Of a DNA stretch of 64,000 nucleotides, positions 25,932 to 35,674 are shown piece after piece; the first letter of the stretch is position 1; the number at the start of each line of letters is the position of its first letter. The position numbers and the translations under genes were made by a program. The notes under the pieces were generated by a model. It was not told the DNA's origin. It saw nothing but the letters and a program-made list of their open reading frames with translations, and did not search any database. Source of the DNA: Pusillimonas sp. T2 (lineage in GTDB: Bacteria; Pseudomonadota; Gammaproteobacteria; Burkholderiales; Burkholderiaceae_B). The stretch covers positions 1 through 64,000 of the forward strand of contig NZ_NIQA01000001.1 in the NCBI RefSeq assembly GCF_002236805.1, in the 5' to 3' direction.

Positions 25932-27509
25932 TTAACCAGGATTGGACTCAATCGGGGTGCCGTTGTCCTCGATGACGCGACTGACCTGCACCCAGGCAAT
26001 ACGGCGCTCGGTCACCTCGACGACCTCGAACTCGAGCCCATGTACAAAGGCACGCGCGCCGGGCTCGGGCAAACTGCCGAAATAGTCGAGCAACAGGCCC
26101 GCTACCGATGTGATCTCAACATGGTCAACAGGCAACGGGTCGACGTCTAGGGTCAGTTCCAGGTAGCGCAAGTCGGTGGCGCCGGCAACACGCCACTTAC
26201 CTTCATCCAGCACCTGAATATCGGGTTGCTCATCTTCGTCGGGGAAGTCGCCGGCAATGGCTTCCAGAATATCGATGGGCGTAATCAACCCCTGAATGGT
26301 GCCGTATTCGTCGGCCACCAGCACCAATTGGCCACGCGAACGTCGCAAGGTTTCCATCGCGCTTAAGACACCCGTAATCTCGTTGATAATGATGGGCTCG
26401 CGCAAACACGACAGCTTGGCCAACGAACGGCCCTCCATAATGTCGGCCATCAGGTCTTTGGCGCGAGCAACACCCAACAGGGTGTCAAGGTCGCCACGGC
26501 AAACCGGAAAGAAACTATGAGGTGTGGCGCGCAGCATTTCAATAATTTTGGCCGGCTCGTCATTGACATCAACCCACGACATGTCGGAACGAGGCGTCAT
26601 GATGGAGCGCAATGAACGCTCGCCCAGCGTCAATACCCCGCTGACCATCGTGCGCTCTTCGGCGGCAAAGACTTTGGCCGCTTCATCGGTCTCTTCGGCG
26701 GGCAAATCGCTCGACGTCTCGGACGCCGCTTTACGACCGCCCAAAATACGCAATACGGCTTCGGCCGTACGATCGCGAAACGGTATGGCTGCGCGATTGC
26801 GCAAAACGCTGCGCCGGGCCAACTGGTTGAAAAACTCGATAAGAATCGAAAAGCCAATCGCTGCGTAGAGATAGCCTTTGGGAATTTTGAACCCAAGACC
26901 TTCGGCCGTCAGGCTCAAACCAATCATCAGCAAGAAGCTAAGGCACAACACAACCACCGTGGGGTGCGCGCTGACAAAACGGGTCAGCGGCTTGGAAGCC
27001 CACAGCATGATCCCGATGGACACAATCACTGCAGCCATCATGACGGGCAGCTCGTCGACCATACCCACAGCCGTGATAACGGCATCAAGCGAGAACACGG
27101 CATCAAGGACGACGATTTGGGCCACCACAACACCAAACCCCGCGTACACCTTAGACTGAGCGTGCTGATGTGTACGCCCCTCCAGGCGCTCATGCAGTTC
27201 GGACGTGGCTTTGAACAACAAGAACAGACCGCCCAGAAGCAAGATCAGGTCACGCCCGGAAAATGACAGGGTGCCGATCGTGAATAACGGCGTTGTCAGT
27301 GTGACCAGCCACGAGACAATAGTCAACAGGCCCAGGCGCATCAACAGCGCAAGCGACAGACCAATGACGCGGGCCCGGTCGCGCTGATGCGGCGGCAGCT
27401 TGTCGGCCAAAATAGCAATAAAGATCAGGTTGTCGATACCCAGTACGATTTCGAGGACAACCAAAGTTAGAAAGCCTACCCATATATTGGGGTCTAGCAG
27501 TAATTCCAT
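25932..27509 (-). CDS. TerC-family membrane protein with CBS pair and CorC/HlyC domain (YegH/YoaE type)
   Basis: The protein has 525 residues from the ATG at 27509, with AGGAAA upstream; a TTG at 27518 is possible. The N-terminal half is a TerC domain of about seven membrane segments starting [27 protein letters not shown], containing a conserved acidic pair (GIDN) typical of the family. It is followed by two CBS domains at about 305-425 ([34 protein letters not shown]) and a CorC_HlyC transporter-associated domain at the end. Similar proteins (YegH, YoaE, YtfL relatives) are linked to metal ion or envelope stress, with TerC proteins exporting Mn2+ in several bacteria. The transported ion here is unknown. 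Confidence 0.88.
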   Translation of the reverse strand: MELLLDPNIWVGFLTLVVLEIVLGIDNLIFIAILADKLPPHQRDRARVIGLSLALLMRLGLLTIVSWLVTLTTPLFTIGTLSFSGRDLILLLGGLFLLFKATSELHERLEGRTHQHAQSKVYAGFGVVVAQIVVLDAVFSLDAVITAVGMVDELPVMMAAVIVSIGIMLWASKPLTRFVSAHPTVVVLCLSFLLMIGLSLTAEGLGFKIPKGYLYAAIGFSILIEFFNQLARRSVLRNRAAIPFRDRTAEAVLRILGGRKAASETSSDLPAEETDEAAKVFAAEERTMVSGVLTLGERSLRSIMTPRSDMSWVDVNDEPAKIIEMLRATPHSFFPVCRGDLDTLLGVARAKDLMADIMEGRSLAKLSCLREPIIINEITGVLSAMETLRRSRGQLVLVADEYGTIQGLITPIDILEAIAGDFPDEDEQPDIQVLDEGKWRVAGATDLRYLELTLDVDPLPVDHVEITSVAGLLLDYFGSLPEPGARAFVHGLEFEVVEVTERRIAWVQVSRVIEDNGTPIESNPG

Positions 27510-27611
27510 GACGAACAATTTCCTGAAAAGAAAATATCAATGACTTTTAATAAAACGTCGAGCCCCAAGTCGCAGGGTCAACGTATTTGATGCCAACAGC
27601 ACAATGCGTTT

Positions 27612-27941
27612 TCAGGCCCGCAGTCTGGGCGGGTCGAGCATCGGAAAAGTCAGGACAGGGAATAGATAGACAGGGGCGGCGACGCGCTGTACCGGCGGCT
27701 CGGTCGTTACAGTACCAAGCGCCCAACGCACAACAGAGTCAGAAAGATCGGCATGAGGCGACTGGGACGCCGGGTCGGCGTGCGATGCCGCGACTTCGGA
27801 GGTGGCGTGCGACGAAGCGTCGACCAGAAAGGCAATGATGGCAGCTGGCGCCACCGGCGTTAACCCGACGTCGTCGAGCGATTCGTCGAGCAACTGGAAA
27901 GCAGTAAGGAAGGCGATGAACAGGACGAAAAATCGTCTCAT
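27612..27941 (-). CDS. Small secreted hypothetical protein
   Basis: The protein has 109 residues. The first 20 residues (MRRFFVLFIAFLTAFQLLD) look like a signal peptide or membrane anchor. The middle is Ala/Ser/His-rich (SSHATSEVAASHADPASQSPHAD), and the end is PPVQRVAAPVYLFPVLTFPMLDPPRLRA. This outline recalls small periplasmic proteins upstream of cation efflux genes in betaproteobacteria, but none is adjacent. It lies between the TerC gene and dabA, on the same strand as both. No family assigned. Confidence 0.5.
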   Translation of the reverse strand: MRRFFVLFIAFLTAFQLLDESLDDVGLTPVAPAAIIAFLVDASSHATSEVAASHADPASQSPHADLSDSVVRWALGTVTTEPPVQRVAAPVYLFPVLTFPMLDPPRLRA

Positions 27942-28007
27942 ACAGCGAAAGGAGAGTTTCGGAAGTTTCGAGTATAGCGGAACTTCCGTCGCTCGCCGTT
28001 TCGCCCA

Positions 28008-30392
28008 CTACGCGGCCCGCCAGCCGTTGCGGGTCAGTTGTTGCAGTTGGGCCGGGTCATCATCAAGCCTGAACAGATGCAACCATTCGTTATCGACAAG
28101 CGCCTTTACCGCAGCATGGCGGTTGTAAATATCTTCAATCGGAGCCGCCGGGGCCGCCAGATACGCCGCCAGCCTTAAAGGCTCGTGACGCCAGCGCTTA
28201 CCGTCGTGCACCGACTGCAAGGGCAAGCCAATGCGCAGGTCTCCACCATTGCCCTCGAACACGCCCAAATGACCGCCCACGACATTGTGCAGAATCTTGT
28301 TGCCGCTGCCGTAATGCCGATGATCGGTAACCGACGCGTAATACTGCATGTTGATCCAGTGCGCCACCACCATCGGCGCCGTCATGATCAGCTCGAGCAC
28401 AGCGCCATCGGTGTCCCGGCGCCAATCATAGTCATGCAAAAAGGCACGGCCGGCCAGGTCGATATGACGGGTACGCGCACGAGGTGCGGCAATAAACGCG
28501 GCATTGTTGGCCAGCCCCCATTCGGGCCGAGGCTGGGACCAGTCGCGCGCGCGCTGCTCAAAGCGCTTCTTCAAAAGCGCATCGTTGTCAGGCTTGATAC
28601 CCAGTTGCGGCGCCCGGCGACGACGCGCCATACACGAGGCCGCCTCAAGCCAAACTCGCCCCTGCGCCGACAGCACGGCGTCAAAGCAGATGACTTCATC
28701 TGTCGTCGTATCGTGCAGCGCGGCGACGAACTGGGTGTCATCAGGGATATCAATCGACAGCCCGCGCAAACCCGAACGGACTTGTGCGTCGTTCAGCAGC
28801 ATGGCCAGCACACGCGCATTCAGCGCGCCGTCATGCCCGCCACATGCACCGCAATCGAGTCCGGCAGCATGCGGATTGTTCTGACTGGTGCTCCCATGAC
28901 CCACTAACAATACTTCGGGTGCAAAAGGCCCAGTCAGACTCATATTTCGCAGGATACCGGCCACCAGCGCAATACGCTCATCTGGGGTCAATGGGACGCC
29001 ACCCTTCTGCAATTGCCAGGTCACGTTCGCCGACTTGACCGAATCAGAGGCCTGCCCTGAAGACGGGAAAAAGCCCGCTTTGAACAGTTTGAACGCATAG
29101 CCCAGGCCCAGGCTTTCGACAAGACTGAATGTCGTCGGCGCAAGGCCGTTGCAATCGAGCATGCGAGCCCGCCGATTCAGACGCTGTGCATAACGCTCGG
29201 CTTTGTCATCAGACTTTACAGGCTGCTCGAGCACATCGATCTGCCCCTTGAGCAAACCCGGCAAACGCGCCTCGCTGCTCACGGCGCCCAAGGCTCGATA
29301 GCGTATTGGCAATCCGAAAAAACCGGCGAAGCCCAGCGTTTGTATCGTTGGGTCTTGGGCTTCGAGCGCACGCCGGTAGGGCTCGGAACGGACATCGATA
29401 CAGAACACGGCCTGCAGATTGGGACGAACTGCCAATGGCGCAGGTACAGGCATGCGCAAACGCGCGTGCAAGGGCGAACGATAAGCGCGCTCTATATCCG
29501 CCTGCTTTTCCCACAGTAGCGTCTGGGCTTGCGCATGCCACTGCACCATGTCGTCTAGCGCCTGCCACTGTTTTTGCCAGGCCGCTTGCAATGACCGCCA
29601 CACAGAAGGGTCGGCTGATTGGCAATGCCGCCACAACGCCAGTTCCCAGGCCAGGCGCACTGCCAGCAACTGCAGCATCATGTGGCTACCCACCCCGGGC
29701 GCAGCGTCGGCGTAACGATCAAAGTAGGCGCAAAGCGCCGCCCAACCTTTCACATCAAGCAGTAAGGCATGCAGGTAATCTTCGGCGCTGTCCCCATGGG
29801 GGACCAAGACCTCGATGGCTTCGGCAAATAATTGTTCGTGCGTGGGCGCCAGCCGTTCAAACGCATTATGCAACCCCGGTTCGCCCATCAAAATTTCTAT
29901 GCCACGATCTGCCTGCACGAAGGCAAGCCACTCGGCATAAAGAGACCCGCCCAACACGCGACCGGACGCAGCGCTGCGATGCAAGGCGCCCTGCTCCCGC
30001 TGCAAAAACATGGCGCAAAACTGACTGATCTGATGCGTCACTTCATCAGACCATCTCATCTTGTGACGGCGATCTTGCAAATTATCGAGCCAGGCCGGAA
30101 TATTTTTCCAATGCGGCGCTGCTACAGGCCTATTCGCTTTGCCAACGTCGGGCGCGCCATCAGGCCGCTGCTTTTCAAACCAACTGGCCGACATCAAACA
30201 ATGCACATCACCCAGCGCGGCAAGCCTTGCCGACACGCAATGGAACGGTTCATCGCGCATTTCCCACCATGGGTTGACGGCAATCAGGGCATCCAGCGGC
30301 CACGACGGTGCAATGCGTGCGCACGCCTGCTCTGCAGCGAGCCGCCAGGCCGCTTGCGCTGCCAGGGGTTCGTTCAAATCGTTGGGCTTCAT
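28008..30392 (-). CDS. dabA: Inorganic-carbon uptake subunit DabA (UPF0753/DUF2309)
   Basis: The protein has 794 residues from the ATG at 30392, which has GAGGGGG upstream and overlaps the stop of dabB (ATGA). It is soluble, with beta-carbonic-anhydrase-like zinc ligands: C and D in VFCIDVRSEP (about C330, D332), then H in LVGHGSTS (about 496) and C in GLDCGACGG (about 512). In Halothiobacillus, DabA and DabB form a complex that couples CO2 hydration to an ion gradient and so accumulates bicarbonate. The same pair occurs in heterotrophs, where it lets them grow in air without extra CO2. The N-terminal extension to 30491 overlaps dabB and is not used. Confidence 0.92.
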   Translation of the reverse strand: MKPNDLNEPLAAQAAWRLAAEQACARIAPSWPLDALIAVNPWWEMRDEPFHCVSARLAALGDVHCLMSASWFEKQRPDGAPDVGKANRPVAAPHWKNIPAWLDNLQDRRHKMRWSDEVTHQISQFCAMFLQREQGALHRSAASGRVLGGSLYAEWLAFVQADRGIEILMGEPGLHNAFERLAPTHEQLFAEAIEVLVPHGDSAEDYLHALLLDVKGWAALCAYFDRYADAAPGVGSHMMLQLLAVRLAWELALWRHCQSADPSVWRSLQAAWQKQWQALDDMVQWHAQAQTLLWEKQADIERAYRSPLHARLRMPVPAPLAVRPNLQAVFCIDVRSEPYRRALEAQDPTIQTLGFAGFFGLPIRYRALGAVSSEARLPGLLKGQIDVLEQPVKSDDKAERYAQRLNRRARMLDCNGLAPTTFSLVESLGLGYAFKLFKAGFFPSSGQASDSVKSANVTWQLQKGGVPLTPDERIALVAGILRNMSLTGPFAPEVLLVGHGSTSQNNPHAAGLDCGACGGHDGALNARVLAMLLNDAQVRSGLRGLSIDIPDDTQFVAALHDTTTDEVICFDAVLSAQGRVWLEAASCMARRRRAPQLGIKPDNDALLKKRFEQRARDWSQPRPEWGLANNAAFIAAPRARTRHIDLAGRAFLHDYDWRRDTDGAVLELIMTAPMVVAHWINMQYYASVTDHRHYGSGNKILHNVVGGHLGVFEGNGGDLRIGLPLQSVHDGKRWRHEPLRLAAYLAAPAAPIEDIYNRHAAVKALVDNEWLHLFRLDDDPAQLQQLTRNGWRAA

Positions 30393-31753
30393 GGTGTTAC
30401 CCCCTCGACCCGGGCAAAATGCGTGCCACGTGACCGCGACGGCACCGGCAGTTGTACCGGCCAGACACGCAAGGTAATGCGGGTGGCCCACTCATCCAGG
30501 TACAAGCCGGCAAACAGCCAGCGTTGAAAATTTCGGCCTAAGGGCGTGTCTGGCCCGTGCACCAGAAGCAGGTGTCCGGCAAACAGCAACGCAGTCAGCG
30601 CGATTAAAGCGATATCGGCCCAAAGGCCCACAGCAACCGGCACACCATGAACCCAGTGGCCAAACAACACCTTTTGCCCGACATACAAGGCGGCAATCAG
30701 AGCGGCGACAAACGTCGCATAAAGCATACCGCCCTTAACGGCAACGCTGGAGCGCTGGGCTACCAGCACCGCCAACGCCAGCCCCAACAACACCCAGGGG
30801 CCTGCCGGGCCCTGGCCACCCGATGCCAGGGCCCCCGCCCCGGCCAGACCTGCACCGACAAGCAATGCGGGAAACCAGACCCAGGCGCGCACCGCCGCCG
30901 CAGGCGACATTTGTGTGAGGCGATAGGCTTGCACAGCAGAGCCTGAATTTAAAAATGCAAAGGCCTTGTAGCAAGAGTGCGCCACGAGATGCAACAGCGC
31001 CAGCTCGAACAAACCCATGGCGCATTCAATAAGCATGAAGCCCATTTGGGCGCATGTAGACCATGCCAGCCTGACCTTGACGCTGATGCGCGTGGCCATG
31101 GACAACGCCGCCAGCACAACGCTGGCACCGGCAACGGCAATGACCAGCGCCTGCGCCGATGTGGATTGCAGCAACAACGGCCCAAACACGATCAGCAAGT
31201 ACCCACCCATATTGACGACACCCGCATGCAGCAACGCCGACACAGGCGTAGGTGCCTCGACCACCTGCATCAACCAGCCATGAAACGGCAACTGCGCGCA
31301 TTTAATCAGGGCGGCCATGGCAATCAGCACGGCGGCCCACTGTCCTGCGGTAGACGCGTCATTGTCAAGATAGTGCTGTGCAATGGCGCTGATTTGCCAA
31401 GTGCCATGCTCGTGGTGCAGCAACAAAAATGCAGCCAGCAAGAACAATTCTGCCAAACGGGCAAACAAGAACTTTTTGTGTGCGGCCAGTGCAGCGCGGG
31501 GCCGGTCGGGATAGAAGCGCAACAGCGCATGCAACGAAAAGCTGATGGCAACCCAGCCAGCCAGAAACACCAGCAAATGGTCAGCCGTTACGGTAACCGC
31601 CACCGACAGCAAAACACCCGTCAATGCCGCGTAGTAACGATATCGACGCGGTTCGCCTTGCAAATAATTTTGTGAGTATTTAACGATGACCAGCCCGATG
31701 AATGTGATCAATATCAACATGACCACAGACACGACATTAAGTGATGGACCCAT
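30389..31753 (-). CDS. dabB: Ion-translocating subunit DabB (NuoL/MrpA-like)
   Basis: The protein has 454 residues with about twelve membrane segments. It belongs to the proton-pumping NADH dehydrogenase / Mrp antiporter family: conserved Glu and Lys in membrane segments and the motif KCAQLPFHGWLMQVVEAPTPVSALLHAG are typical of NuoL-like subunits. It is shorter than NuoL and ends close after the antiporter core. Together with DabA it forms the energy-coupled carbon-uptake complex at the inner membrane. A strong AGGAAG ribosome site lies just before the ATG at 31753. It is divergent from the LysR gene. Confidence 0.92.
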   Translation of the reverse strand: MGPSLNVVSVVMLILITFIGLVIVKYSQNYLQGEPRRYRYYAALTGVLLSVAVTVTADHLLVFLAGWVAISFSLHALLRFYPDRPRAALAAHKKFLFARLAELFLLAAFLLLHHEHGTWQISAIAQHYLDNDASTAGQWAAVLIAMAALIKCAQLPFHGWLMQVVEAPTPVSALLHAGVVNMGGYLLIVFGPLLLQSTSAQALVIAVAGASVVLAALSMATRISVKVRLAWSTCAQMGFMLIECAMGLFELALLHLVAHSCYKAFAFLNSGSAVQAYRLTQMSPAAAVRAWVWFPALLVGAGLAGAGALASGGQGPAGPWVLLGLALAVLVAQRSSVAVKGGMLYATFVAALIAALYVGQKVLFGHWVHGVPVAVGLWADIALIALTALLFAGHLLLVHGPDTPLGRNFQRWLFAGLYLDEWATRITLRVWPVQLPVPSRSRGTHFARVEGVTP

Positions 31754-31847
31754 GAAAACTTCCTAGTTGTTGGATGGCGCCAGTATGAATACGCCCAACC
31801 ATTCTGTAAAATATATAATTATTAATTAATCGTTCGCTTTTATTAAT
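31754..31847. promoter_or_regulatory. Divergent dabB / lysR promoter region
   Basis: This short A/T-rich interval between divergent genes must carry both promoters. It contains TATATAATTATTAATTAA (an A/T palindrome-like stretch) where a LysR-type regulator could bind. A LysR T-N11-A box was not established with certainty. Confidence 0.45.
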
Positions 31848-32756
31848 ATGAGCCGTCTGAACTACCATCATCTGTACTACTTTTGGCGCGTCGCGGTTAT
31901 TGGCAACCTGACGCAGGCGGCAAAAAACCTGCATGTGTCGCAGTCGGCACTGTCGGCCCAAATTCGCCAGCTCGAAGACACGCTGGACGTCAAACTGTTC
32001 GACCGCGTCGGCCGCGCATTGGTATTAACCGAAACGGGGCGACGGGTGCTCGTCTACGCACAAGACATTTTTTCGAAAGGCCAGGAACTTGAGTCTTTGT
32101 TAAGACGCGGTGAAGAGCCCACCGTACAGACGTTGCGTATCGGCGTGCTGTCGACCATGTCCCGTAACTTCGTCGAAGCCTTTGTCTCGCCGCTCATGGG
32201 CAACCCCAACGTCCGGTTTACCCTGAACGCCACGCATTTCGACAACCTGCTGAACGGGCTGGGCAAACACCAATTTGATCTGGTGCTGTCCAACATTAGT
32301 GCCACATTAGGCACGGGGGCAGGCATCGATGGCGAACACCTTTGGCAAAGCCAGTTGCTGGCGCGCCAACCGGTATCTATCGTGGGCCCGGCGCACCTCA
32401 AGCCCGAGACCCGCTTCCCGATCGGTTACACCGACAAAAGCTGGATTCTGCCCGGTCGCAACAGCGATATACGCACGGCCTTCGAAGGCTTTTGCGCCCT
32501 CGTCCAATTTGAACCCAAGGTACAGGCAGAAACCGATGACATGGCCATGCTGCGCCTGCTGGCGCGAGATAGCGGGTCATTGGCTGTCCTGCCTGCGGTG
32601 GTGGTGCGCGACGAAATCCAGAACGGCGTGCTGGTCGAATACATGACGATTCCCAACCTTTACGAACATTTCTATGCCATTACGGTAAAGCGGCAGTTCG
32701 TTCCTGCCATCGTCGGCGAACTGCTTTCCCGCCCATTGCAGCAAGTCCTGCAATAG
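31848..32756 (+). CDS. LysR-type regulator, probably of dabBA
   Basis: The protein has 302 residues. It has a typical N-terminal winged helix-turn-helix ([24 protein letters not shown], about residues 18-41) and a LysR substrate-binding domain with periplasmic-binding-protein fold. The start [19 protein letters not shown] resembles the NhaR/LysR subgroup. The gene is divergent from dabB with 94 bases between the starts, the usual layout of a LysR regulator and its target. It probably activates carbon-uptake genes when CO2 or bicarbonate is low, which is inference from position. Confidence 0.88.
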   Translation: MSRLNYHHLYYFWRVAVIGNLTQAAKNLHVSQSALSAQIRQLEDTLDVKLFDRVGRALVLTETGRRVLVYAQDIFSKGQELESLLRRGEEPTVQTLRIGVLSTMSRNFVEAFVSPLMGNPNVRFTLNATHFDNLLNGLGKHQFDLVLSNISATLGTGAGIDGEHLWQSQLLARQPVSIVGPAHLKPETRFPIGYTDKSWILPGRNSDIRTAFEGFCALVQFEPKVQAETDDMAMLRLLARDSGSLAVLPAVVVRDEIQNGVLVEYMTIPNLYEHFYAITVKRQFVPAIVGELLSRPLQQVLQ

Positions 32757-32797
32757 AAAGCATTTACACTAAAAGCGTTCACTCACGAGGTAACCAA

Positions 32798-33268
32798 ATG
32801 GCCACAATCACCATCAATGGCAACGTCAAAACCATCGACGTTGCACAAGACACCCCACTGTTATGGGTCTTACGCGACGAACTGGGCATGACCGGCACCA
32901 AGTACGGCTGCGGCATGGCTCTGTGCGGCGCCTGTACCGTGCACATCGACGGGCAGCCGGCGCGCGCCTGTGTCACGCCGATTTCAGCCGTAGCCGGCAA
33001 AGCCGTCACGACTATCGAAGGCCTGGAATCCGACCCCGTCGGGCAAGTAGTGCAACGCGCCTGGGTCGACAACAACGTCGCCCAATGCGGCTACTGCCAG
33101 GCAGGCCAGATCATGACCGCCGCCAGCTTGCTGAAAACCACACCGCAACCCACAGAAGACCAGATCGATGACGCCATGAACGGCAATATTTGCCGTTGCG
33201 GCACGTATCCCCGCATTCGCAACGCCGTCAAGCAAGCCGCGCAAACCCTCGCGGGGGAGGCCAAATGA
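32798..33268 (+). CDS. 2Fe-2S subunit of molybdenum hydroxylase (IorA-like)
   Basis: The protein has 156 residues. It has four plus four cysteines for two [2Fe-2S] clusters: a plant-ferredoxin-like set [16 protein letters not shown] at about 41-56 and the C-terminal set CGYCQAGQ with [10 protein letters not shown]. This is the small subunit of aldehyde/xanthine oxidase-like enzymes such as isoquinoline 1-oxidoreductase and quinoline oxidoreductases, and passes electrons from the molybdenum centre. A GAGG ribosome site precedes the ATG. The stop overlaps the start of the large subunit. Confidence 0.92.
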   Translation: MATITINGNVKTIDVAQDTPLLWVLRDELGMTGTKYGCGMALCGACTVHIDGQPARACVTPISAVAGKAVTTIEGLESDPVGQVVQRAWVDNNVAQCGYCQAGQIMTAASLLKTTPQPTEDQIDDAMNGNICRCGTYPRIRNAVKQAAQTLAGEAK

Positions 33269-35553
33269 ACAACAGCACACCCCACATTTCACGCCGCCGC
33301 TTTCTGCAAGGCAGCCTTGGCGCCCTGACCCTGGCGGTCACCAGCACAGGCATTATCTCTCGCGTACATGCGGCCGAAGCCCAGAAGTACGGGGCCGACT
33401 CGATGCCTGGCGGAACCGTCGACGACCCGCTGACGTTTATTTCAATTGCGGCCAGCGGCCTGGTCACGATTGTTGCCCACCGGGCTGAAATGGGTACTGG
33501 CGTGCGCACCAGTCTGCCCATGATTGTGGCCGACGAGCTCGACGCCGACTGGAACCAGGTCACTATTGTTCAAGCAGGCGCCGAAGAGGCCCGTTACGGC
33601 AACCAGAATGTCGATGGCTCACGCAGCGTGCGTCACTTCTTGATGCCCATGCGACGCGCCGGCGCGGCAATGCGCCAGATGCTTGCTACGGCTGCGGCAC
33701 AACGTTGGGGCGTACCGCTCGACCAGGTACGCGCCGACAACCACAGCATTGTTCATGTCCCATCGGGCAAAAAACTGAGTTATGGCGACTTGGCCGCCGA
33801 TGCAGCAAAGCTGCCCGTCCCCAGCGGCACAGCCCTCGTACTAAAGACGCCAGCCGAGTTCCGTTATATCGGAAAAGAAGCCGTCAAACTGGTCGACCTG
33901 GAAGACATCGGCGCCGGCCGCGCGACCTACGGCATTGATTTTCATTTGCCAGGCATGGTGTATGCCGTCGTGGCCCGCCCACCTGTCGTGGGCGGCAAAG
34001 TCAGAAAATTTGATGCGAACAAAGCTCTGGCGGTAGCGGGTGTTCTTAAAGTAGTCGAGATCCCGACGTTTTCAGGGGCGCCGGCTTTCCAGCCCCTGGG
34101 TGGCGTGGCCGTGGTTGCACGCAACACCTGGGCCGCCATGCAAGGCCGCGCGGCGCTTGATATTGAATGGGATGACGGCCCCAATGCGTCTTACGATTCT
34201 GCCGCCTACCGCCACACCCTTGAAGCGGCAGCGCGTGCACCGGGCCAGACGATGCGCAACGAAGGCAACGCAGCACAGGCATGGCAAGCCGCCACCGCCG
34301 AAGAACGCGTCAGTGCCGAGTATTACATCCCGCATCTGGCGCATGCTTCTATGGAGCCCCCGGCCGCCACGGTAAAAATAAGCGATAGCGGCGCCGAAGT
34401 CTGGACGTCAGTGCAAAACCCGCCAGCGGCGCAAAGCGCCGTCGCATCCAGGCTGGGCATCAAGCCGGAACAGGTCAAAGTCAATGTCCTGCTGCTGGGC
34501 GGCGGATTCGGACGCAAGTCAAAGCCCGATTTCGTCGACGAAGCAGCAATCGTGGCCAAAGCTATGCCCACGGGCACCCCGGTAAAACTGGTCTGGACAC
34601 GAGAAGATGACATCAGGCACGACTACCTGCATACCGTATCGGTCGAACGCCTGGAGGCCGTCATGCGCAAAGACGGCCAGGTAGCGTCATGGCTGCACCG
34701 CAGTGCGGCACCAACCATCGGTTCGCTGTTTACTGAAGGCGCCGAGGGCGAGCAACTATTCGAGTCTGCCATGTCAGCGATCAACATGCCTTACCGCATC
34801 CCCAATGTTCGCATCGAAACCGGGAAGGTTCCGGCACACGCACGCATTGGCTGGTTCCGGTCGGTATCGAACATCCCCCACGCTTTTGCGGCGCAAAGCT
34901 TCATCGCCGAACTGGCCCATCGCGCAGGCAAAGACCACAAAGCCTTTGCACTCGACCTGATCGGCCCGCCCAGACGCATCAACCCAACGACGCTGGCCGA
35001 CACATGGAATTACTCGGAATCACCCGAGACTTACCCGTACGACACCGGGCGGCTGCGCGATGTTATCGAAGCGGCAACACGCGGTGCCGGTTGGGGACGC
35101 GAGTTACCTAAGGGGCACGGGTTAGGCCTGGCGTTTTGCTACAGTTTTGTCAGCTACACCGCCACGGTGGTAGAAGTGGCCGTCAACGACCAAGGCGAGC
35201 TTCAAGTTGTGGCCGTCGACATGGCCATCGACTGCGGCCCGCAAATTAACCCGGAACGTATACGGGCACAAATGGAAGGCGGCGCGATTATGGGGCTCAG
35301 CCTGGCATTAAGCGGCGAGATCAGCTTCAAGAACGGACGTGTCGAGCAAGGCAATTTCCACGATTACACGGTACTGCGCCACCCCAAGTCGCCCCGCGTC
35401 ATTCGCACGCATCTGGTTAACGACAATATTGATACCCCCCCGGGCGGCGTTGGTGAGCCGCCGGTACCTCCCGTGGCACCCGCCTTGTGCAACGCCATTT
35501 TTGCCGCCACAGGCAAGCGCATTCGCAGCTTGCCCATACGGGCCTTAACCTGA
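33265..35553 (+). CDS. Molybdopterin-binding subunit of molybdenum hydroxylase (IorB-like), Tat-exported
   Basis: The protein has 762 residues from the ATG at 33265, overlapping the small subunit stop. The N-terminus carries a twin-arginine signal, [18 protein letters not shown], so the cofactor-loaded enzyme is exported to the periplasm. The Ald_Xan_dh_C2 domain has [11 protein letters not shown] for molybdopterin binding and the C-terminal catalytic glutamate in GVGEPPVPP. Enzymes of this two-subunit type hydroxylate N-heteroaromatics or aldehydes at carbon next to nitrogen. The substrate cannot be read here. No FAD subunit and no cytochrome c subunit gene follows, although many such operons have a cytochrome c partner. 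Confidence 0.9.
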   Translation: MNNSTPHISRRRFLQGSLGALTLAVTSTGIISRVHAAEAQKYGADSMPGGTVDDPLTFISIAASGLVTIVAHRAEMGTGVRTSLPMIVADELDADWNQVTIVQAGAEEARYGNQNVDGSRSVRHFLMPMRRAGAAMRQMLATAAAQRWGVPLDQVRADNHSIVHVPSGKKLSYGDLAADAAKLPVPSGTALVLKTPAEFRYIGKEAVKLVDLEDIGAGRATYGIDFHLPGMVYAVVARPPVVGGKVRKFDANKALAVAGVLKVVEIPTFSGAPAFQPLGGVAVVARNTWAAMQGRAALDIEWDDGPNASYDSAAYRHTLEAAARAPGQTMRNEGNAAQAWQAATAEERVSAEYYIPHLAHASMEPPAATVKISDSGAEVWTSVQNPPAAQSAVASRLGIKPEQVKVNVLLLGGGFGRKSKPDFVDEAAIVAKAMPTGTPVKLVWTREDDIRHDYLHTVSVERLEAVMRKDGQVASWLHRSAAPTIGSLFTEGAEGEQLFESAMSAINMPYRIPNVRIETGKVPAHARIGWFRSVSNIPHAFAAQSFIAELAHRAGKDHKAFALDLIGPPRRINPTTLADTWNYSESPETYPYDTGRLRDVIEAATRGAGWGRELPKGHGLGLAFCYSFVSYTATVVEVAVNDQGELQVVAVDMAIDCGPQINPERIRAQMEGGAIMGLSLALSGEISFKNGRVEQGNFHDYTVLRHPKSPRVIRTHLVNDNIDTPPGGVGEPPVPPVAPALCNAIFAATGKRIRSLPIRALT

Positions 35554-35627
35554 GTTGACAAAATCCCGAGGCAGGTTGACCCGAAAAGTAACTTGCTGAA
35601 TAATCAGGTATTACTTTGATGCAAATT

Positions 35628-35660
35628 AAGTACCGGCCTTATACAGGCCGGTACTTTTTT
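35628..35660 (+). terminator. Hairpin-T-run terminator before the autotransporter gene
   Basis: The stem AGTACCGGCC / GGCCGGTACT, with a short loop, is followed by six T. It ends 14 bases before the start of the autotransporter gene, so it probably attenuates read-through from the molybdenum hydroxylase operon and may also influence the leader of the next gene. Confidence 0.8.
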
Positions 35661-35674
35661 CACCAAGGGGAAAC

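Noticed and set aside
28185..31675. Plus-strand frames of 200-240 residues opposite dabA and dabB
   Set aside because: They are low-complexity, Arg/Gln/His-rich translations antisense to well-matched DabA and DabB proteins.
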